Below the pieces are notes generated by a model. That model saw nothing but the letters and a program-made list of their open reading frames with translations, ran no database searches and was not told the DNA's origin. Below are positions 8,557 to 16,766 of a stretch of DNA of 64,000 bases, in pieces. Every line of letters begins with the position of its first letter. Positions within the stretch are counted from its first letter, which is position 1. This stretch comes from CAVXZE01 sp963766175 (GTDB lineage Bacteria > Myxococcota_A > UBA9160 > UBA6930), in assembly GCA_963766175.1 (NCBI GenBank), contig CAVXZE010000031.1, positions 58,746-122,745 of the forward strand, read 5' to 3'. The translations under genes and the position numbers were made by a program.

Positions 8557-9288
8557 TCAGGTCTTTCTTTGGCGAAAGCTGAAGATGTAGGCGACCGCGA
8601 CGCCGAGCAGGTAGAGCACCACCAGCGGTCCAGCCAGCAAGACCTGGCTCACCACATCTGGCGGAGTCAGGATTGCGGCAAACACGAAGGCGAGAAGCAC
8701 CGCGTACTTGAGACCGGAGATGAACTGCCGCGGTTCCACGATCCCGCTCATGGACAGGAAGAACACCACCACCGGGAGCTCGAACCCGACGCCGAAGGCG
8801 ACGAACAGCCTCGTGGTCAGGGAGAAGACCTCGCGCATCGTCCACGCCGACGTCACGAAATCGCTGCTGAAGCTGGCGAAGAACTTGTAGACCAGCGGAA
8901 ACACCATGAAGTAGCCGAAGCTGGCTCCGGCGGCGAAGAGCGCGGTGGAGACGACCACGAAGGGAACCGCCACCTTCTTCTCGTTCGCGTAGAGGCCCGG
9001 CGACACGAAGGCCCAGATCTGCCAGAACACCACCGGAAGGGCCAGCGCGAAGCCGGCCAGCAGGGAGGACTTCAGGTAGGTGAAGAAGATCTCCGTCGGA
9101 GCGATGGCCTGGAGGGTGCCCCCGTCCGCTCCGAGAGCTTCGGTGGCCGGCTGAAGCAGCCATCCGAAGATCAGCTCGTCGAAGTTCCAGCAGATGGCGA
9201 AGCCGATCGCCCAGGCGATCAGGATCTTGAAGATGCGGCTTCGGAGCTCGGCCAGGTGGCTCGTGAGCGGGAGCTGGGTGTCATCCAC
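8557..9288 (-). CDS. tatC: Sec-independent (Tat) translocase subunit TatC
   Basis: Multi-spanning inner-membrane receptor for twin-arginine signal peptides. The 243-residue protein has the hallmark opening (SHLAELRSRIFKILIAW), the FAFVSPGLY-type motif (WQIWAFVSPGLYANEKK), the conserved FGVGFELPVV segment, and about six membrane helices. The GTG start at 9288 overlaps the tatA/B stop by eight bases (GTGGATGA), so the two are co-translated; longer readings add only a low-complexity arginine-rich tail. It converges with the carboxylase gene. Confidence 0.94.
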   Translation of the reverse strand: MDDTQLPLTSHLAELRSRIFKILIAWAIGFAICWNFDELIFGWLLQPATEALGADGGTLQAIAPTEIFFTYLKSSLLAGFALALPVVFWQIWAFVSPGLYANEKKVAVPFVVVSTALFAAGASFGYFMVFPLVYKFFASFSSDFVTSAWTMREVFSLTTRLFVAFGVGFELPVVVFFLSMSGIVEPRQFISGLKYAVLLAFVFAAILTPPDVVSQVLLAGPLVVLYLLGVAVAYIFSFRQRKT

Positions 9289-9679
9289 CGGAGGGCTTCT
9301 CTCCGGGATCGGTGCTGGCCTCCTGGGCTTTGCTCGGCTTCGCTGCGTCCGTTGCGTCACCGACCGCCGACGAGGCCGGCCGCGGCGCCTCGGGGGTGCC
9401 GGCGGCTGGAGGAGGGCCTCCGACCTCCTCGAGCTGATCCGCCTCTGGCTCGCCGGGCGCATCTTCGAGAGGAGCGCCGGGAGGCTTGGGCGGAGTCCTT
9501 TCGATTCGGGGCTCCTCGGTGGCCTCGGTAAAGCTCTGCCGCAGGTCGGAGGAGGCGCGGCGGAACTCGGCCAGCCCGCGGCCCAGGGAGCGGGCGAGCT
9601 CGGGAAGCTTGGTCGGGCCGAAGACGAGCAGCGCGACGACCAGGATGACCATGAGCTCGGGGAGGCCGATGCCGAACAT
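9281..9679 (-). CDS. tatB: Twin-arginine translocase TatA/TatB-family protein
   Basis: Single-helix Tat component of 132 residues. MFGIGLPELMVILVVALLVFGPTKLPELARSLG contains the N-terminal membrane helix, FGP hinge and amphipathic helix of the family (quoted in two joined parts: helix to about 20, hinge FGPTKLP near 20-26). The remainder is a proline/acid-rich tail. Glu8 in the helix resembles TatB, but deltaproteobacterial TatA-like proteins share it, so TatA and TatB cannot be told apart confidently. It is coupled to tatC by an eight-base overlap and no second TatA paralogue is seen here. Confidence 0.85.
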   Translation of the reverse strand: MFGIGLPELMVILVVALLVFGPTKLPELARSLGRGLAEFRRASSDLRQSFTEATEEPRIERTPPKPPGAPLEDAPGEPEADQLEEVGGPPPAAGTPEAPRPASSAVGDATDAAKPSKAQEASTDPGEKPSGG

Positions 9680-9712
9680 CGCAGCGAATCTAGGCCAGAG
9701 ATGGCGCTGCGG

Positions 9713-10120
9713 CTACGCGACCTCCAGGCGGCCGATCGCTCGGGGCCCGCGGCGCACCAGAACGGGCTGACGCCGCCCGGGTTCCAGCAGGGAGAGGCCC
9801 ACCCAGTGGGCTCCGTCGATGGTGGGGCTCGACCAGGCGATCCGCGCGATGCTCTCGAGCCTGGGCTGTCCGTCCACCTCGCGAAGCGTGACCCGCAGCA
9901 GAGAGCCCACCCGCTCCGGTGTGTCGACGCGAACGCACATGCCCGAAGGGGAGATATCCCGGGTGAAGCCCACCCGCAGGCGTTGGTCCGATCTGGCGCG
10001 CGGGAAAGAGCAGTACTCTACGTGCCGCACCACGTCCTGCCGCGGCTCCCGGCGCGTTCCCTTGGCGGTGCTGGCGGCGATGGAACCGAGCAGGGGTTGC
10101 TGAATCTCGGCCGCACTCAT
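9713..10120 (-). CDS. PilZ-domain protein
   Basis: A 135-residue single-domain protein. The c-di-GMP-binding signature is present: RREPR (RxxxR, near residue 23) and DISPSGMCV (D/NxSxxG, near residue 54), followed by a beta-barrel pattern ending IDGAHWVGLSLLEPG. Such proteins read cellular c-di-GMP and act on motility, secretion or transcription. The ATG overlaps the stop of the upstream HD-GYP response regulator as ATGA. A c-di-GMP phosphodiesterase-type regulator thus sits next to a c-di-GMP receptor, a coherent two-gene module. The downstream target is not visible. Confidence 0.88.
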   Translation of the reverse strand: MSAAEIQQPLLGSIAASTAKGTRREPRQDVVRHVEYCSFPRARSDQRLRVGFTRDISPSGMCVRVDTPERVGSLLRVTLREVDGQPRLESIARIAWSSPTIDGAHWVGLSLLEPGRRQPVLVRRGPRAIGRLEVA

Positions 10121-11355
10121 CGATGCGCTCCCTGGCTGGCCGCTGCTCCGCCAGGTCCGACGGGTAACGGGATTCCTCGAAGCGCGGGCGCGGAGACCGC
10201 ATCCGCGACGATCTGAAGGGCGGGGTCGCCCGACTCGAGAACCGGGAGGAATTCCTTTACCAGGGTGGGATCGAACTGGGACCCGGCGCCCAGTCTGAAC
10301 TCGCTTCGCACCTCTTCCGGGGAAAGAGCCGGGCGGTAGGGTCGGCTGCTGCTCATGCCGTCGTAGGCGTCGGCCATCGCGACGACGCGAGCGACCAGGG
10401 GGATCTGCTCACCGTAGAGCCCGTCAGGGTAACCCCGACCGTCCCACCACTCATGGTGGTGGCGGATCACGGCGGAGATCTCGGTGGCAATGCCGAGGGG
10501 CTCGACCAGACGCGCCCCGATCTCGGGATGTCGCTCGACCAGGCGTCGCTCCTTCGCGTTCAGCCTGGCGGGGCGCATCAAGAGGTCGCTGGGGACGCCG
10601 ATCTTGCCGATATCGTGTAGGAATCCCGAAATGCGAATCTGCTCTCGATCCCTCGTCGAGAGACACAGGCGATCGGCGAGCAGGCCTGCGTAGTAGGCGG
10701 TTCGCCGGGCGTGGCCCCGCATGAATTCGCACTGGCTCTCCACGGTGTCCGCCAGGACTTCGAGAAAGTCCATGGTGCGGATGCGTTCGGTCTTTTGCTG
10801 CTGGATCTTCGTGCTCCGTCCCGTCGCCGTGACGAGCTCGGCCACGCGGCGGTTCACCCGCGGATCGCGTTCCACGTGGTCGAGAATCTCGGCCACCTGG
10901 CTGTCGAGGCCGACGACCGCACCCAGAGTCTCGAGGAAGCCCACCAGCCGGGCGCGGCCGCGCCGCCGGGACAGTGCGCGAAACACCGACGCGCTCACCT
11001 GCACCACGTCAAAGGGCTTCTGCAGGTAGTCGCTCACGCCATAGCGCACGGCTTCGGCGGCGTTCTCCAGGGTGCCGTAGCCGGTGATCACGATCAGCTC
11101 GACGCCGGGGAACTCGCGCCGAATCGTTCGCATCATCTCCTCACCCTGGATCCCTGGCATGTTCAGGTCGAGGGTGACGAGATCGATGGCGTGGGTGCGC
11201 AGGATCTCGAGGGCCTCGAGGCCGTCTCGAGCACAGAGGACCTCGTAGGTGGGCCGGAGAATCATCCGGAGCGACTCGCGCGGCCCCCTCTCGTCATCCA
11301 CCACCAGGATGGTGGCCTGCTCCTCGGGTCGGTCGTGGGGTGTGAGATCGTTCAT
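10117..11355 (-). CDS. Response regulator with HD-GYP domain
   Basis: A 412-residue protein. The receiver domain (ILVVDDERGPRESLRM; phospho-acceptor in LVTLDLNMPG; conserved Lys in LQKPFD) spans about residues 15-130. After a helical linker comes the HD-GYP domain with HDIGKIGVP and HHHEWWDGRGYPDG, all metal and GYP residues intact, so c-di-GMP hydrolysis is expected. The ATG at 11355 (MNDLTPHDR) has GAGG eight bases upstream; the longer reading from 11556 adds non-domain sequence. It is coupled to the PilZ gene by ATGA. No cognate kinase is adjacent, so the input is unknown. Confidence 0.92.
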   Translation of the reverse strand: MNDLTPHDRPEEQATILVVDDERGPRESLRMILRPTYEVLCARDGLEALEILRTHAIDLVTLDLNMPGIQGEEMMRTIRREFPGVELIVITGYGTLENAAEAVRYGVSDYLQKPFDVVQVSASVFRALSRRRGRARLVGFLETLGAVVGLDSQVAEILDHVERDPRVNRRVAELVTATGRSTKIQQQKTERIRTMDFLEVLADTVESQCEFMRGHARRTAYYAGLLADRLCLSTRDREQIRISGFLHDIGKIGVPSDLLMRPARLNAKERRLVERHPEIGARLVEPLGIATEISAVIRHHHEWWDGRGYPDGLYGEQIPLVARVVAMADAYDGMSSSRPYRPALSPEEVRSEFRLGAGSQFDPTLVKEFLPVLESGDPALQIVADAVSAPALRGIPLPVGPGGAAASQGAHR

Positions 11356-11624
11356 CGAGCCTCGGCATCGCAAGTCCCATGCCAGACTCGGGTTTTGGGC
11401 GGTGTGGCCGTAAGTCCCCGTTTTGTCGAAGGTTTTGGCTAGAGAAGCTTTCCCCCTTGGGGAGATTTGCTCCGAGTGGTGTTCCGAATCGTACGCCTCC
11501 TCCCGCTCCGTCTCCGGAACTCTCTGGATTTCCAGTGTAATTTCGCTGTGTTCCATTTGGAACAGATGGAGCGAGGAGTCAAGAGTCCGAGCCCGGCATC
11601 CGATGCAGACGAACAGGAGCCCCC

Positions 11625-12476
11625 ATGCGAACAGCCCTCGGACTCGGATTCGTACTCCTGCTGATCCTTCCCGTTCCGTTCTCCGCCGAGATCTATCGCT
11701 GGACCGATGCCGAGGGCCGGGTGCATTTCACCCAGGACCTCGCCCAGGTTCCGGTGGCCCATCGCGCCGCGGCCGAGGAGCGCGCGATGGCTCCCAGGTC
11801 CGACCGTCTCCAGACCTACTCGACCCCCGCGGCCAGCGATTCCACAACCGTCCGCCGGAGCGGCCGGAAGCCCCGTTCTGGAGAGATGCTGCGGATTCCC
11901 TTCGAGAAGCGGGGCGACGTGATGGTCGTCAACGTCACCTTGAACGACCGGGTCAGCGCCCCCTTCCTCGTCGACACCGGCGCCAGCGACGTCTCGATCC
12001 CCGCAGTGCTGGCGGATCGGCTGGGGATCCAGATCGGACCGGAGACGCCGTACCGTCGTTATTCGACCGCCAACGGGGTCATCGCCAAGCCGGTCATCAC
12101 GCTGGATTCAGTTCAGGCCGGTGAAGCGCGGCTGGAGCAGGTTCGGGCGTCGGTCAGCTCGACCATGGAGGTGGGTCTGCTGGGGGGTGCCTTCTTCAAC
12201 AACTTCACCTTCCAGATCGACCCCGCTGCGAATCTGATCGCCGTGGTGCTCAATGATCGGGTCCGCGCCGGACGCAGCGAAACCCAGTGGCGCCAGCAGT
12301 TCCAGCGCGCCCGCGGCGACCTCGCGCAGCTCGAGCGGTACATCGAGGAGAACCACTTCACCCGGGAGAGCCGCGTGGCCGGGTTGGAGCAGAAGCGGGT
12401 CGAGCTCGAGGGCGAGCTCCGGGACCTCGAGGAAGAGGCCGACCGGGCTCTGGTTCCCCAGGCCTGGAGGGATTGA
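11625..12476 (+). CDS. Secreted DUF4124 / retropepsin-like aspartic protease
   Basis: A 283-residue protein with a signal peptide (LGFVLLLILPVPFSA). A DUF4124 segment follows (IYRWTDAEGRVHFTQDL, residues about 22-45). Then comes a single clan AA aspartic protease domain with the active-site motif FLVDTGASDVSIP near residue 118, and a charged coiled-coil tail (ARGDLAQLERYIEEN onward). Retropepsin-like bacterial proteins act as dimers; the periplasm or cell surface is the likely site. It is followed four bases later by a second DUF4124 protein, indicating an operon. Substrate unknown. Confidence 0.8.
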   Translation: MRTALGLGFVLLLILPVPFSAEIYRWTDAEGRVHFTQDLAQVPVAHRAAAEERAMAPRSDRLQTYSTPAASDSTTVRRSGRKPRSGEMLRIPFEKRGDVMVVNVTLNDRVSAPFLVDTGASDVSIPAVLADRLGIQIGPETPYRRYSTANGVIAKPVITLDSVQAGEARLEQVRASVSSTMEVGLLGGAFFNNFTFQIDPAANLIAVVLNDRVRAGRSETQWRQQFQRARGDLAQLERYIEENHFTRESRVAGLEQKRVELEGELRDLEEEADRALVPQAWRD

Positions 12477-12480
12477 AGGG

Positions 12481-13017
12481 ATGCGGGGAGTCATGGCTGG
12501 TGCGTTCCTGCTGACCGCGGTTCTGGCGCTTGCCGCGTCGGAGGCGGGGCAGGCGGAGATCTACAAGTGCACCGGAGTGGACGGGAAGACGCTCTTCACC
12601 AGCGACCATTCCCAGTGCCCCGGCGCCGAGCGCCATCAGTCCAGCGGACGGGTGGAGAAGGTGCCCGTGCAGTCGCGGTCTTCGGTCCGACGCGCGCCGG
12701 CGCGGCTTCGCCGCGGGGTCGGGAGCGTGGCGGGCAACGAAGCTCTGTGGCGCGGCAAGAAGCTACGGGCCGAGGCGGAGCTGCAAGGCATCGAAGGGCG
12801 TCTCGAGTACATGCGGCAGGCCGTCGGCTGGTGCAACCGCGGTCATTCGCTCTACGCCGAGGACGAGATGGGCATTCGCCGCAGCTACGACTGCCAGGAC
12901 GTCCAGAACGAGTTCGAGCAGCTGAAAGCGCGCATGTCGGGACTGCGCCTCTACCTCGACGAGGGTCTCGAGGACGAATGCCGCCGGTCCGGCTGCCTCC
13001 CCGGCTGGATCCGCTAG
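12481..13017 (+). CDS. Secreted DUF4124-domain protein
   Basis: A 178-residue protein starting four bases after its neighbour's stop. It has a signal peptide (FLLTAVLALAASEAGQA) and a DUF4124-type opening (AEIYKCTGVDGKTLFTSDHSQCPG). The tail is helical and contains two cysteine pairs (WCNRGHSLY, YDCQD, ECRRSGC), consistent with disulfides outside the cytoplasm. ATG at 12493 is an alternative start. No enzymatic motif is visible. The tandem with a DUF4124 aspartic protease suggests a joint envelope role, which is inference. Confidence 0.7.
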   Translation: MRGVMAGAFLLTAVLALAASEAGQAEIYKCTGVDGKTLFTSDHSQCPGAERHQSSGRVEKVPVQSRSSVRRAPARLRRGVGSVAGNEALWRGKKLRAEAELQGIEGRLEYMRQAVGWCNRGHSLYAEDEMGIRRSYDCQDVQNEFEQLKARMSGLRLYLDEGLEDECRRSGCLPGWIR

Positions 13018-13018
13018 T

Positions 13019-13037
13019 CAGCGGGGACGTTCCTGCC
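13019..13037. repeat. Short near-palindromic motif between convergent genes (copy 2)
   Basis: CAGCGGGGACGTTCCTGCC lies two bases past the DUF4124 stop, between convergent genes. It is the reverse complement of the motif at 8533-8550. Confidence 0.6.
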
Positions 13038-13042
13038 CAGAG

Positions 13043-14410
13043 TCACTCGCGGGCCAGGGAGAGCTTGTCCATCTTCAGCTTGAGCATGCGCCGGGTGATT
13101 CCGAGCTGCTCGGCGGTGCGGGTCTGGTTCCAGCCGCAGCGCTCCAGCGCCTCGCGGATGATGTCCTGCTCGAAGGCGGCCACGGTCTCCTCGAAGGCGG
13201 TGTGGCCGCTTCGAATCGCTTCGCGAAGAGACTCCGTACGGTTCGCCTGGGCGATCTTCTCGGGCAGATCGCCGACGTCGATGAGATCGCTGTCGCTCAG
13301 GGCGACGGCCCGCTCGATGGCATTCTCCAGCTCGCGCACGTTGCCGGGCCAGTGGTAGCGCTCGAGGGCCGCCAGACTCTCCCGGGTGAAGCGCGCCGCC
13401 CCGAGGCCGGCCCGCTCTCGAGAGAGGGAGAGGAAGCGCTCCGCCAGCAGGCGGACGTCGTCGCGGCGCTGGCGCAGGGGCGGTAGCTCGAGCGGGACCA
13501 CGTTGATGCGGTAGTAGAGATCGTCCCGGAAGCGCCCCTCTCCGACCTCCTTCTCCAGGTCGCGATTGGTCGCGGCGACGATTCGCGCGTTCACCTCGAT
13601 CGGCTCGGTTCCCCCGACGCGCTCGATGACGCTTCCCTGAAGGGAGCGCAGCAGCTTCGCCTGGAGTGCCGGGGCCAGCTCGGCTATTTCGTCCAGGAAC
13701 AGGGTGCCCCCTCCAGCCGCCTCGAACTTCCCGATCCGGCGCTCTCGGGCGTCCGTGAAGGCGCCCCGCTCGTGGCCGAAGAGCTCGGTCTCCATCAGGT
13801 TGGCCGGAATCGCCGCACAGTTGACGGCGACGAAGGGTTCGCTGCAGCGCGGACCCAGGTCGTGGATGGCGCGGGCAGCCAGCTCCTTTCCCGTGCCGCT
13901 CTCGCCGCGGATCAACACCGTCGCTGTCGAGCGCGCCACCCGCTCGATGGTCCGGAACACCTCGCGCATGCCATCGCTTCGGCCCACCAGGTCGCCGATC
14001 CGGCTGCGCTGATCGAGCTCGTCGGTCAGCCGGTCCACCTCTCGCGCCAGCTCCCGGTGCTCCAGGAGATGCCGGATCTTGATGCGCAGCGCGTCCGCCT
14101 CGAAGGGCTTGGTCACGTAGTCCGCCGCGCCTCGCTTCATGGCTTCGACGGCCGTGGCCACGGTGCGGGTCGCCGTCAGGACGACCACGGGTGGCGCCTC
14201 TCCGCGCTCCTCCAGCTCTGCGAGGAATTCGAGGCCGCTTCGTCCCGGCATCACCAGATCGAGAACCACCAGGTCGGGGGGCTTTTCGGCGAGCGCGCGG
14301 AGGCCGGCGTCGACACCGTCTGCGGTAACGACCTCGCAGTCCTCCTTGAGGAGCATGCGAAGCGACTCGCGCACCCCCGCCTCGTCATCCACCACCAGCA
14401 CGCGCCGCAT
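13043..14410 (-). CDS. NtrC-type sigma54-dependent response regulator
   Basis: A 455-residue activator. The receiver (VLVVDDEAGVRESLRM, acceptor in LVVLDLVMPG, Lys in VTKPFE) fills residues 1-120. The AAA+ domain has Walker A GESGTGKE, Walker B GTLFLDEIAEL, arginine-rich FRDDLYYRINVVPL and PWPGNVRELENAIERA. The sigma54-contact loop reads GAFTDA rather than GAFTGA, a variant seen in some activators. The Fis-type HTH is at the end (ALERCGWNQTRTAEQLGITRRMLKLKM). It follows the AAA/kinase chimera gene on the same strand 88 bp downstream, and is probably its partner and co-transcribed from the sigma54 promoter at 16513-16529. Confidence 0.94.
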   Translation of the reverse strand: MRRVLVVDDEAGVRESLRMLLKEDCEVVTADGVDAGLRALAEKPPDLVVLDLVMPGRSGLEFLAELEERGEAPPVVVLTATRTVATAVEAMKRGAADYVTKPFEADALRIKIRHLLEHRELAREVDRLTDELDQRSRIGDLVGRSDGMREVFRTIERVARSTATVLIRGESGTGKELAARAIHDLGPRCSEPFVAVNCAAIPANLMETELFGHERGAFTDARERRIGKFEAAGGGTLFLDEIAELAPALQAKLLRSLQGSVIERVGGTEPIEVNARIVAATNRDLEKEVGEGRFRDDLYYRINVVPLELPPLRQRRDDVRLLAERFLSLSRERAGLGAARFTRESLAALERYHWPGNVRELENAIERAVALSDSDLIDVGDLPEKIAQANRTESLREAIRSGHTAFEETVAAFEQDIIREALERCGWNQTRTAEQLGITRRMLKLKMDKLSLARE

Positions 14411-14498
14411 CCGGGAAATCTATCACGCGCGGCCAGGTTAGGGTCGCGACCTCTTCCCGGTGCGGGGCCTCCGCCGAGATTCCGCCCCGCTGCCCGGC

Positions 14499-16433
14499 TC
14501 AGGCTGGCGCCGGTAGATCCAGGAGGACGACGATTTCCTCGGCGTCGCTGGTGTCGACGGTCAGCGTCCCACCCTGGGATCGGATCACCAGCTCCAGCAG
14601 GACGATCTCGATCGAGGTGGAGGAAAGCGAGAGATCCTCACCGACGGCGGCGTCGACACCCTCCGCCCTGGCAGGCGAGGGGTTGTGGAAGCGGAGCAGG
14701 ATGCGTACCGCAGGCCCCCCGCGGAGCCCAGTGGGATGGTGCTTCGATGCCAGGTAGAGATCTGTCCGCTCCGGCACCCACTCGAAGGCCTTGTCGAGCA
14801 GACATTCGAGGGCGAAGCGCAGCTGAGCTTCGCCGCAGAGGGCGAAGGGCGAGCGGCTGTCGATCTCCTTCAACACCAGCAGCCGCCGCGCCTGGATCCG
14901 AGAGCGTCGATCTTCAAGGAGCTGCTCGACCAGGGCCGCGACATTCACCGGAGCTCCCTCGCCGGACTCGAGGGCGGCGAAGCCGGAGAGCCGGTCGAGA
15001 ATCCGCTCGACGCGACCCAGATCGCTTCCCACCACCTCGTGGAAGCGGCCCCGGAACTCCGGGTCCTCGAAGCGTTCCGGGAGCAGAGAGGCGAAGGTTC
15101 GGATCGCCACCAGGGGGTTGCGCATCTGGTGGGCCACCGAGTGGACCAGTCGCTGCAGGAGATTGTTCGCGGGTGCTGCCGGAGGCGCGGCCGCCGGCGC
15201 CGCTGGTTCCTGCTCCTCAGGGAGGGGCTCCGCTGCGGCAGGTTCCACGCGCGGGGCGGCCGCGGCGCGGCTCTCCGCAGCCGCCTCGTCAGGCTCTATT
15301 TGCTCCGACCAGCTGGTACTCTCCGCCGGCTTCTCCGCCTCGTCGAAACGCAGCTGCGCTGCTTCGATCGGATCCGCCAGCCCCGCGGAGAGGGAGCGGG
15401 TGATGACGGCTTCGAGCTCACGCAGATTGCCGGGCCAGGGGTAGTCGCGGAGCGCGTCGAGGGCGGCGGGGCTGAATCGGCGCGGCCGCTCGCCATGAGT
15501 CTTGCACCATTCGAGCACCGTCTCTGTCGCGAAGGTGCCAATCGCCAGCGGGCGCTCGCGGAGGGGCGGAATCCGAATCGCGATCCCGGCAAGGCTCTGA
15601 GCCAGGCTCCGATTCAGGCCTCCTCCACGGCCTCGGTTCGGGAGATCTCCGAGCGTGGCGACCCACCTGGTGCGCCGCGTGCCGGTCAGCCCCGGCGGCA
15701 TCGCGATCTCGATCCAGGCCTGGAGCTCCCGCTGGAGCGAAGGCGGCAGTCGGTCCAGGTTCTCCAGGCAAACGGTCGAGGGCCTGCGGCCGGCAGGGCT
15801 CTCCGCCGCGTCGTGGATCGTCTCGCGGACCGCCTTCGCCGAGTCCATGGCCTCACAGGGCACCCTGACGAACCCGCCCCGTGAGCCGCCGCCGAAGGTG
15901 TGGATGTAGTGGGCCAGCAGCGTGCGTCCGCCGCCCGGCTCTCCCCGCACCAGGAGCGGCACTGCCGGAAGGCTCGGATCCAGGGCCCGAAGCAGCTCCG
16001 GGAGCTCGAGATCGGCGAAGAAGCGGGAGAAGCGGGCGGAGAGAGCGTCCCGCACCCGGCGCGCCGAGAGCGTCTCCGCGGGCCTCGCCGCCAGCGCATT
16101 GCGGATCCGCTGCCGCAGGCGCTCGGGGGTGGGCGGGAAGACCACGATCTCCGCCGACAGGGTGTCGAAGAGCCGCCGCACCTCGCCCTCGTCACCCGGC
16201 CTCGGCAGCAGGATCCAGCGGGCATCGGGAATCCGCGCGGCATGGCGGTGGGCGAACTCCAGCTCCGCCTCCAGATCCCTCTCCATGCCGAGCAGCACGA
16301 TGCGCGGCGGAGCGGTCGTCTCGAAGGCGCGGTCTGAGGGCTCTCCCAGCAGCGCGTCGTTGCCAGCGGCCGAGAGGCGGGCAAGAGCTCCCCGAACCCT
16401 CTCGTCGCGATGGATGATCCAGAGCGTCGGCAT
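14499..16433 (-). CDS. Degenerate sigma54-type AAA plus histidine-kinase-like chimera
   Basis: A 644-residue protein of unusual build. Residues 1-120 (MPTLWIIHRDERVRGAL onward) look like a receiver fold lacking the usual acidic pocket. Residues 140-350 follow the sigma54-activator AAA+ pattern but with GEPGGGRT in place of a Walker A GxxxxGK[ST], LENLDRL for Walker B and no GAFTGA loop; PWPGNLREL is retained near 331. An alanine/proline/glutamate linker leads to a DHp helix with SVAHQMRNPLVAI (His435). The ATPase region that follows lacks a clear N-box Asn and the DxGxG box. It lacks an HTH. The ATG at 16433 is favoured because the longer reading would overlap the sigma54 promoter. Probably a signalling input or scaffold for the NtrC-type regulator. 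Confidence 0.72.
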   Translation of the reverse strand: MPTLWIIHRDERVRGALARLSAAGNDALLGEPSDRAFETTAPPRIVLLGMERDLEAELEFAHRHAARIPDARWILLPRPGDEGEVRRLFDTLSAEIVVFPPTPERLRQRIRNALAARPAETLSARRVRDALSARFSRFFADLELPELLRALDPSLPAVPLLVRGEPGGGRTLLAHYIHTFGGGSRGGFVRVPCEAMDSAKAVRETIHDAAESPAGRRPSTVCLENLDRLPPSLQRELQAWIEIAMPPGLTGTRRTRWVATLGDLPNRGRGGGLNRSLAQSLAGIAIRIPPLRERPLAIGTFATETVLEWCKTHGERPRRFSPAALDALRDYPWPGNLRELEAVITRSLSAGLADPIEAAQLRFDEAEKPAESTSWSEQIEPDEAAAESRAAAAPRVEPAAAEPLPEEQEPAAPAAAPPAAPANNLLQRLVHSVAHQMRNPLVAIRTFASLLPERFEDPEFRGRFHEVVGSDLGRVERILDRLSGFAALESGEGAPVNVAALVEQLLEDRRSRIQARRLLVLKEIDSRSPFALCGEAQLRFALECLLDKAFEWVPERTDLYLASKHHPTGLRGGPAVRILLRFHNPSPARAEGVDAAVGEDLSLSSTSIEIVLLELVIRSQGGTLTVDTSDAEEIVVLLDLPAPA

Positions 16434-16766
16434 GGTTCCCGTCGGTTGCGGGTCGAGAGCGAGCCAGCCGGACCCATCCGTCCCAGCTCGCACCCACCCG
16501 TTTCTCGTAAGGGGCAATCCCCGTGCCAACTGCGTTACTCCGGCAACCGGAAGGCAGATCTGGTGCGGATCCCCTGCCGCTCAAAGAAAAAATCGAAGCA
16601 ATCCCCGGAGGGCGACGCCACCGCTGGGAAGCCCCGTAGGAACCTTCGTTCGCCCATACTGGGAAAACTTTAGCCACACCCGCTCCTGCAGTCGTTGCTC
16701 CGCTCGGTTCAACCTGCGAGATTAGTCATCGAGCCGGGAATTCCGGATTCTCGACGGAGTGGGTGG
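16434..16766. other. Divergent intergenic region carrying a sigma54 promoter
   Basis: This 333-bp gap separates the minus-strand kinase-like gene from thyX. Besides the sigma54 promoter (16513-16529, minus) and a ribosome-binding site at 16755-16758 for thyX, I see an A-rich stretch near 16587-16594 but no RNA gene or convincing riboswitch. Confidence 0.6.
16513..16529 (-). promoter_or_regulatory. Sigma54 (-24/-12) promoter
   Basis: Read on the minus strand the site is TTGGCACGGGGATTGCC, matching the consensus YTGGCACGRNNNTTGCW at every fixed position but the last. The GG and GC dinucleotides are correctly spaced. Transcription would start near 16502, about 70 bases before the ATG at 16433, leaving room for a leader. 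It would drive the AAA/kinase chimera and the NtrC-type gene behind it. Confidence 0.8.

Noticed and set aside
7001..9163. 720-codon ORF antisense to pccB and tatC
   Set aside because: Runs opposite to two well-identified genes, composition is typical of shadow frames, and no domain is recognisable.
9289..9462. Longer TatC N-terminus from 9462
   Set aside because: It would place an arginine/proline-rich tail from the tatA/B coding region before the conserved start; GTG at 9288 with an eight-base overlap is the natural start.
11369..11385. Sigma54-like site (CTGGCATGGGACTTGCG, minus) before the HD-GYP gene
   Set aside because: Good consensus match, but the predicted start would fall only about three bases before the ATG and downstream of the ribosome-binding site, so it cannot be the gene's promoter unless the start is wrong.
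16540..16660. Possible cobalamin-riboswitch-like text upstream of thyX
   Set aside because: A few words recall the class (GGTGCGGATCC, GCCACCG) but the spacing and stems do not fit, and the downstream gene is not B12-related.
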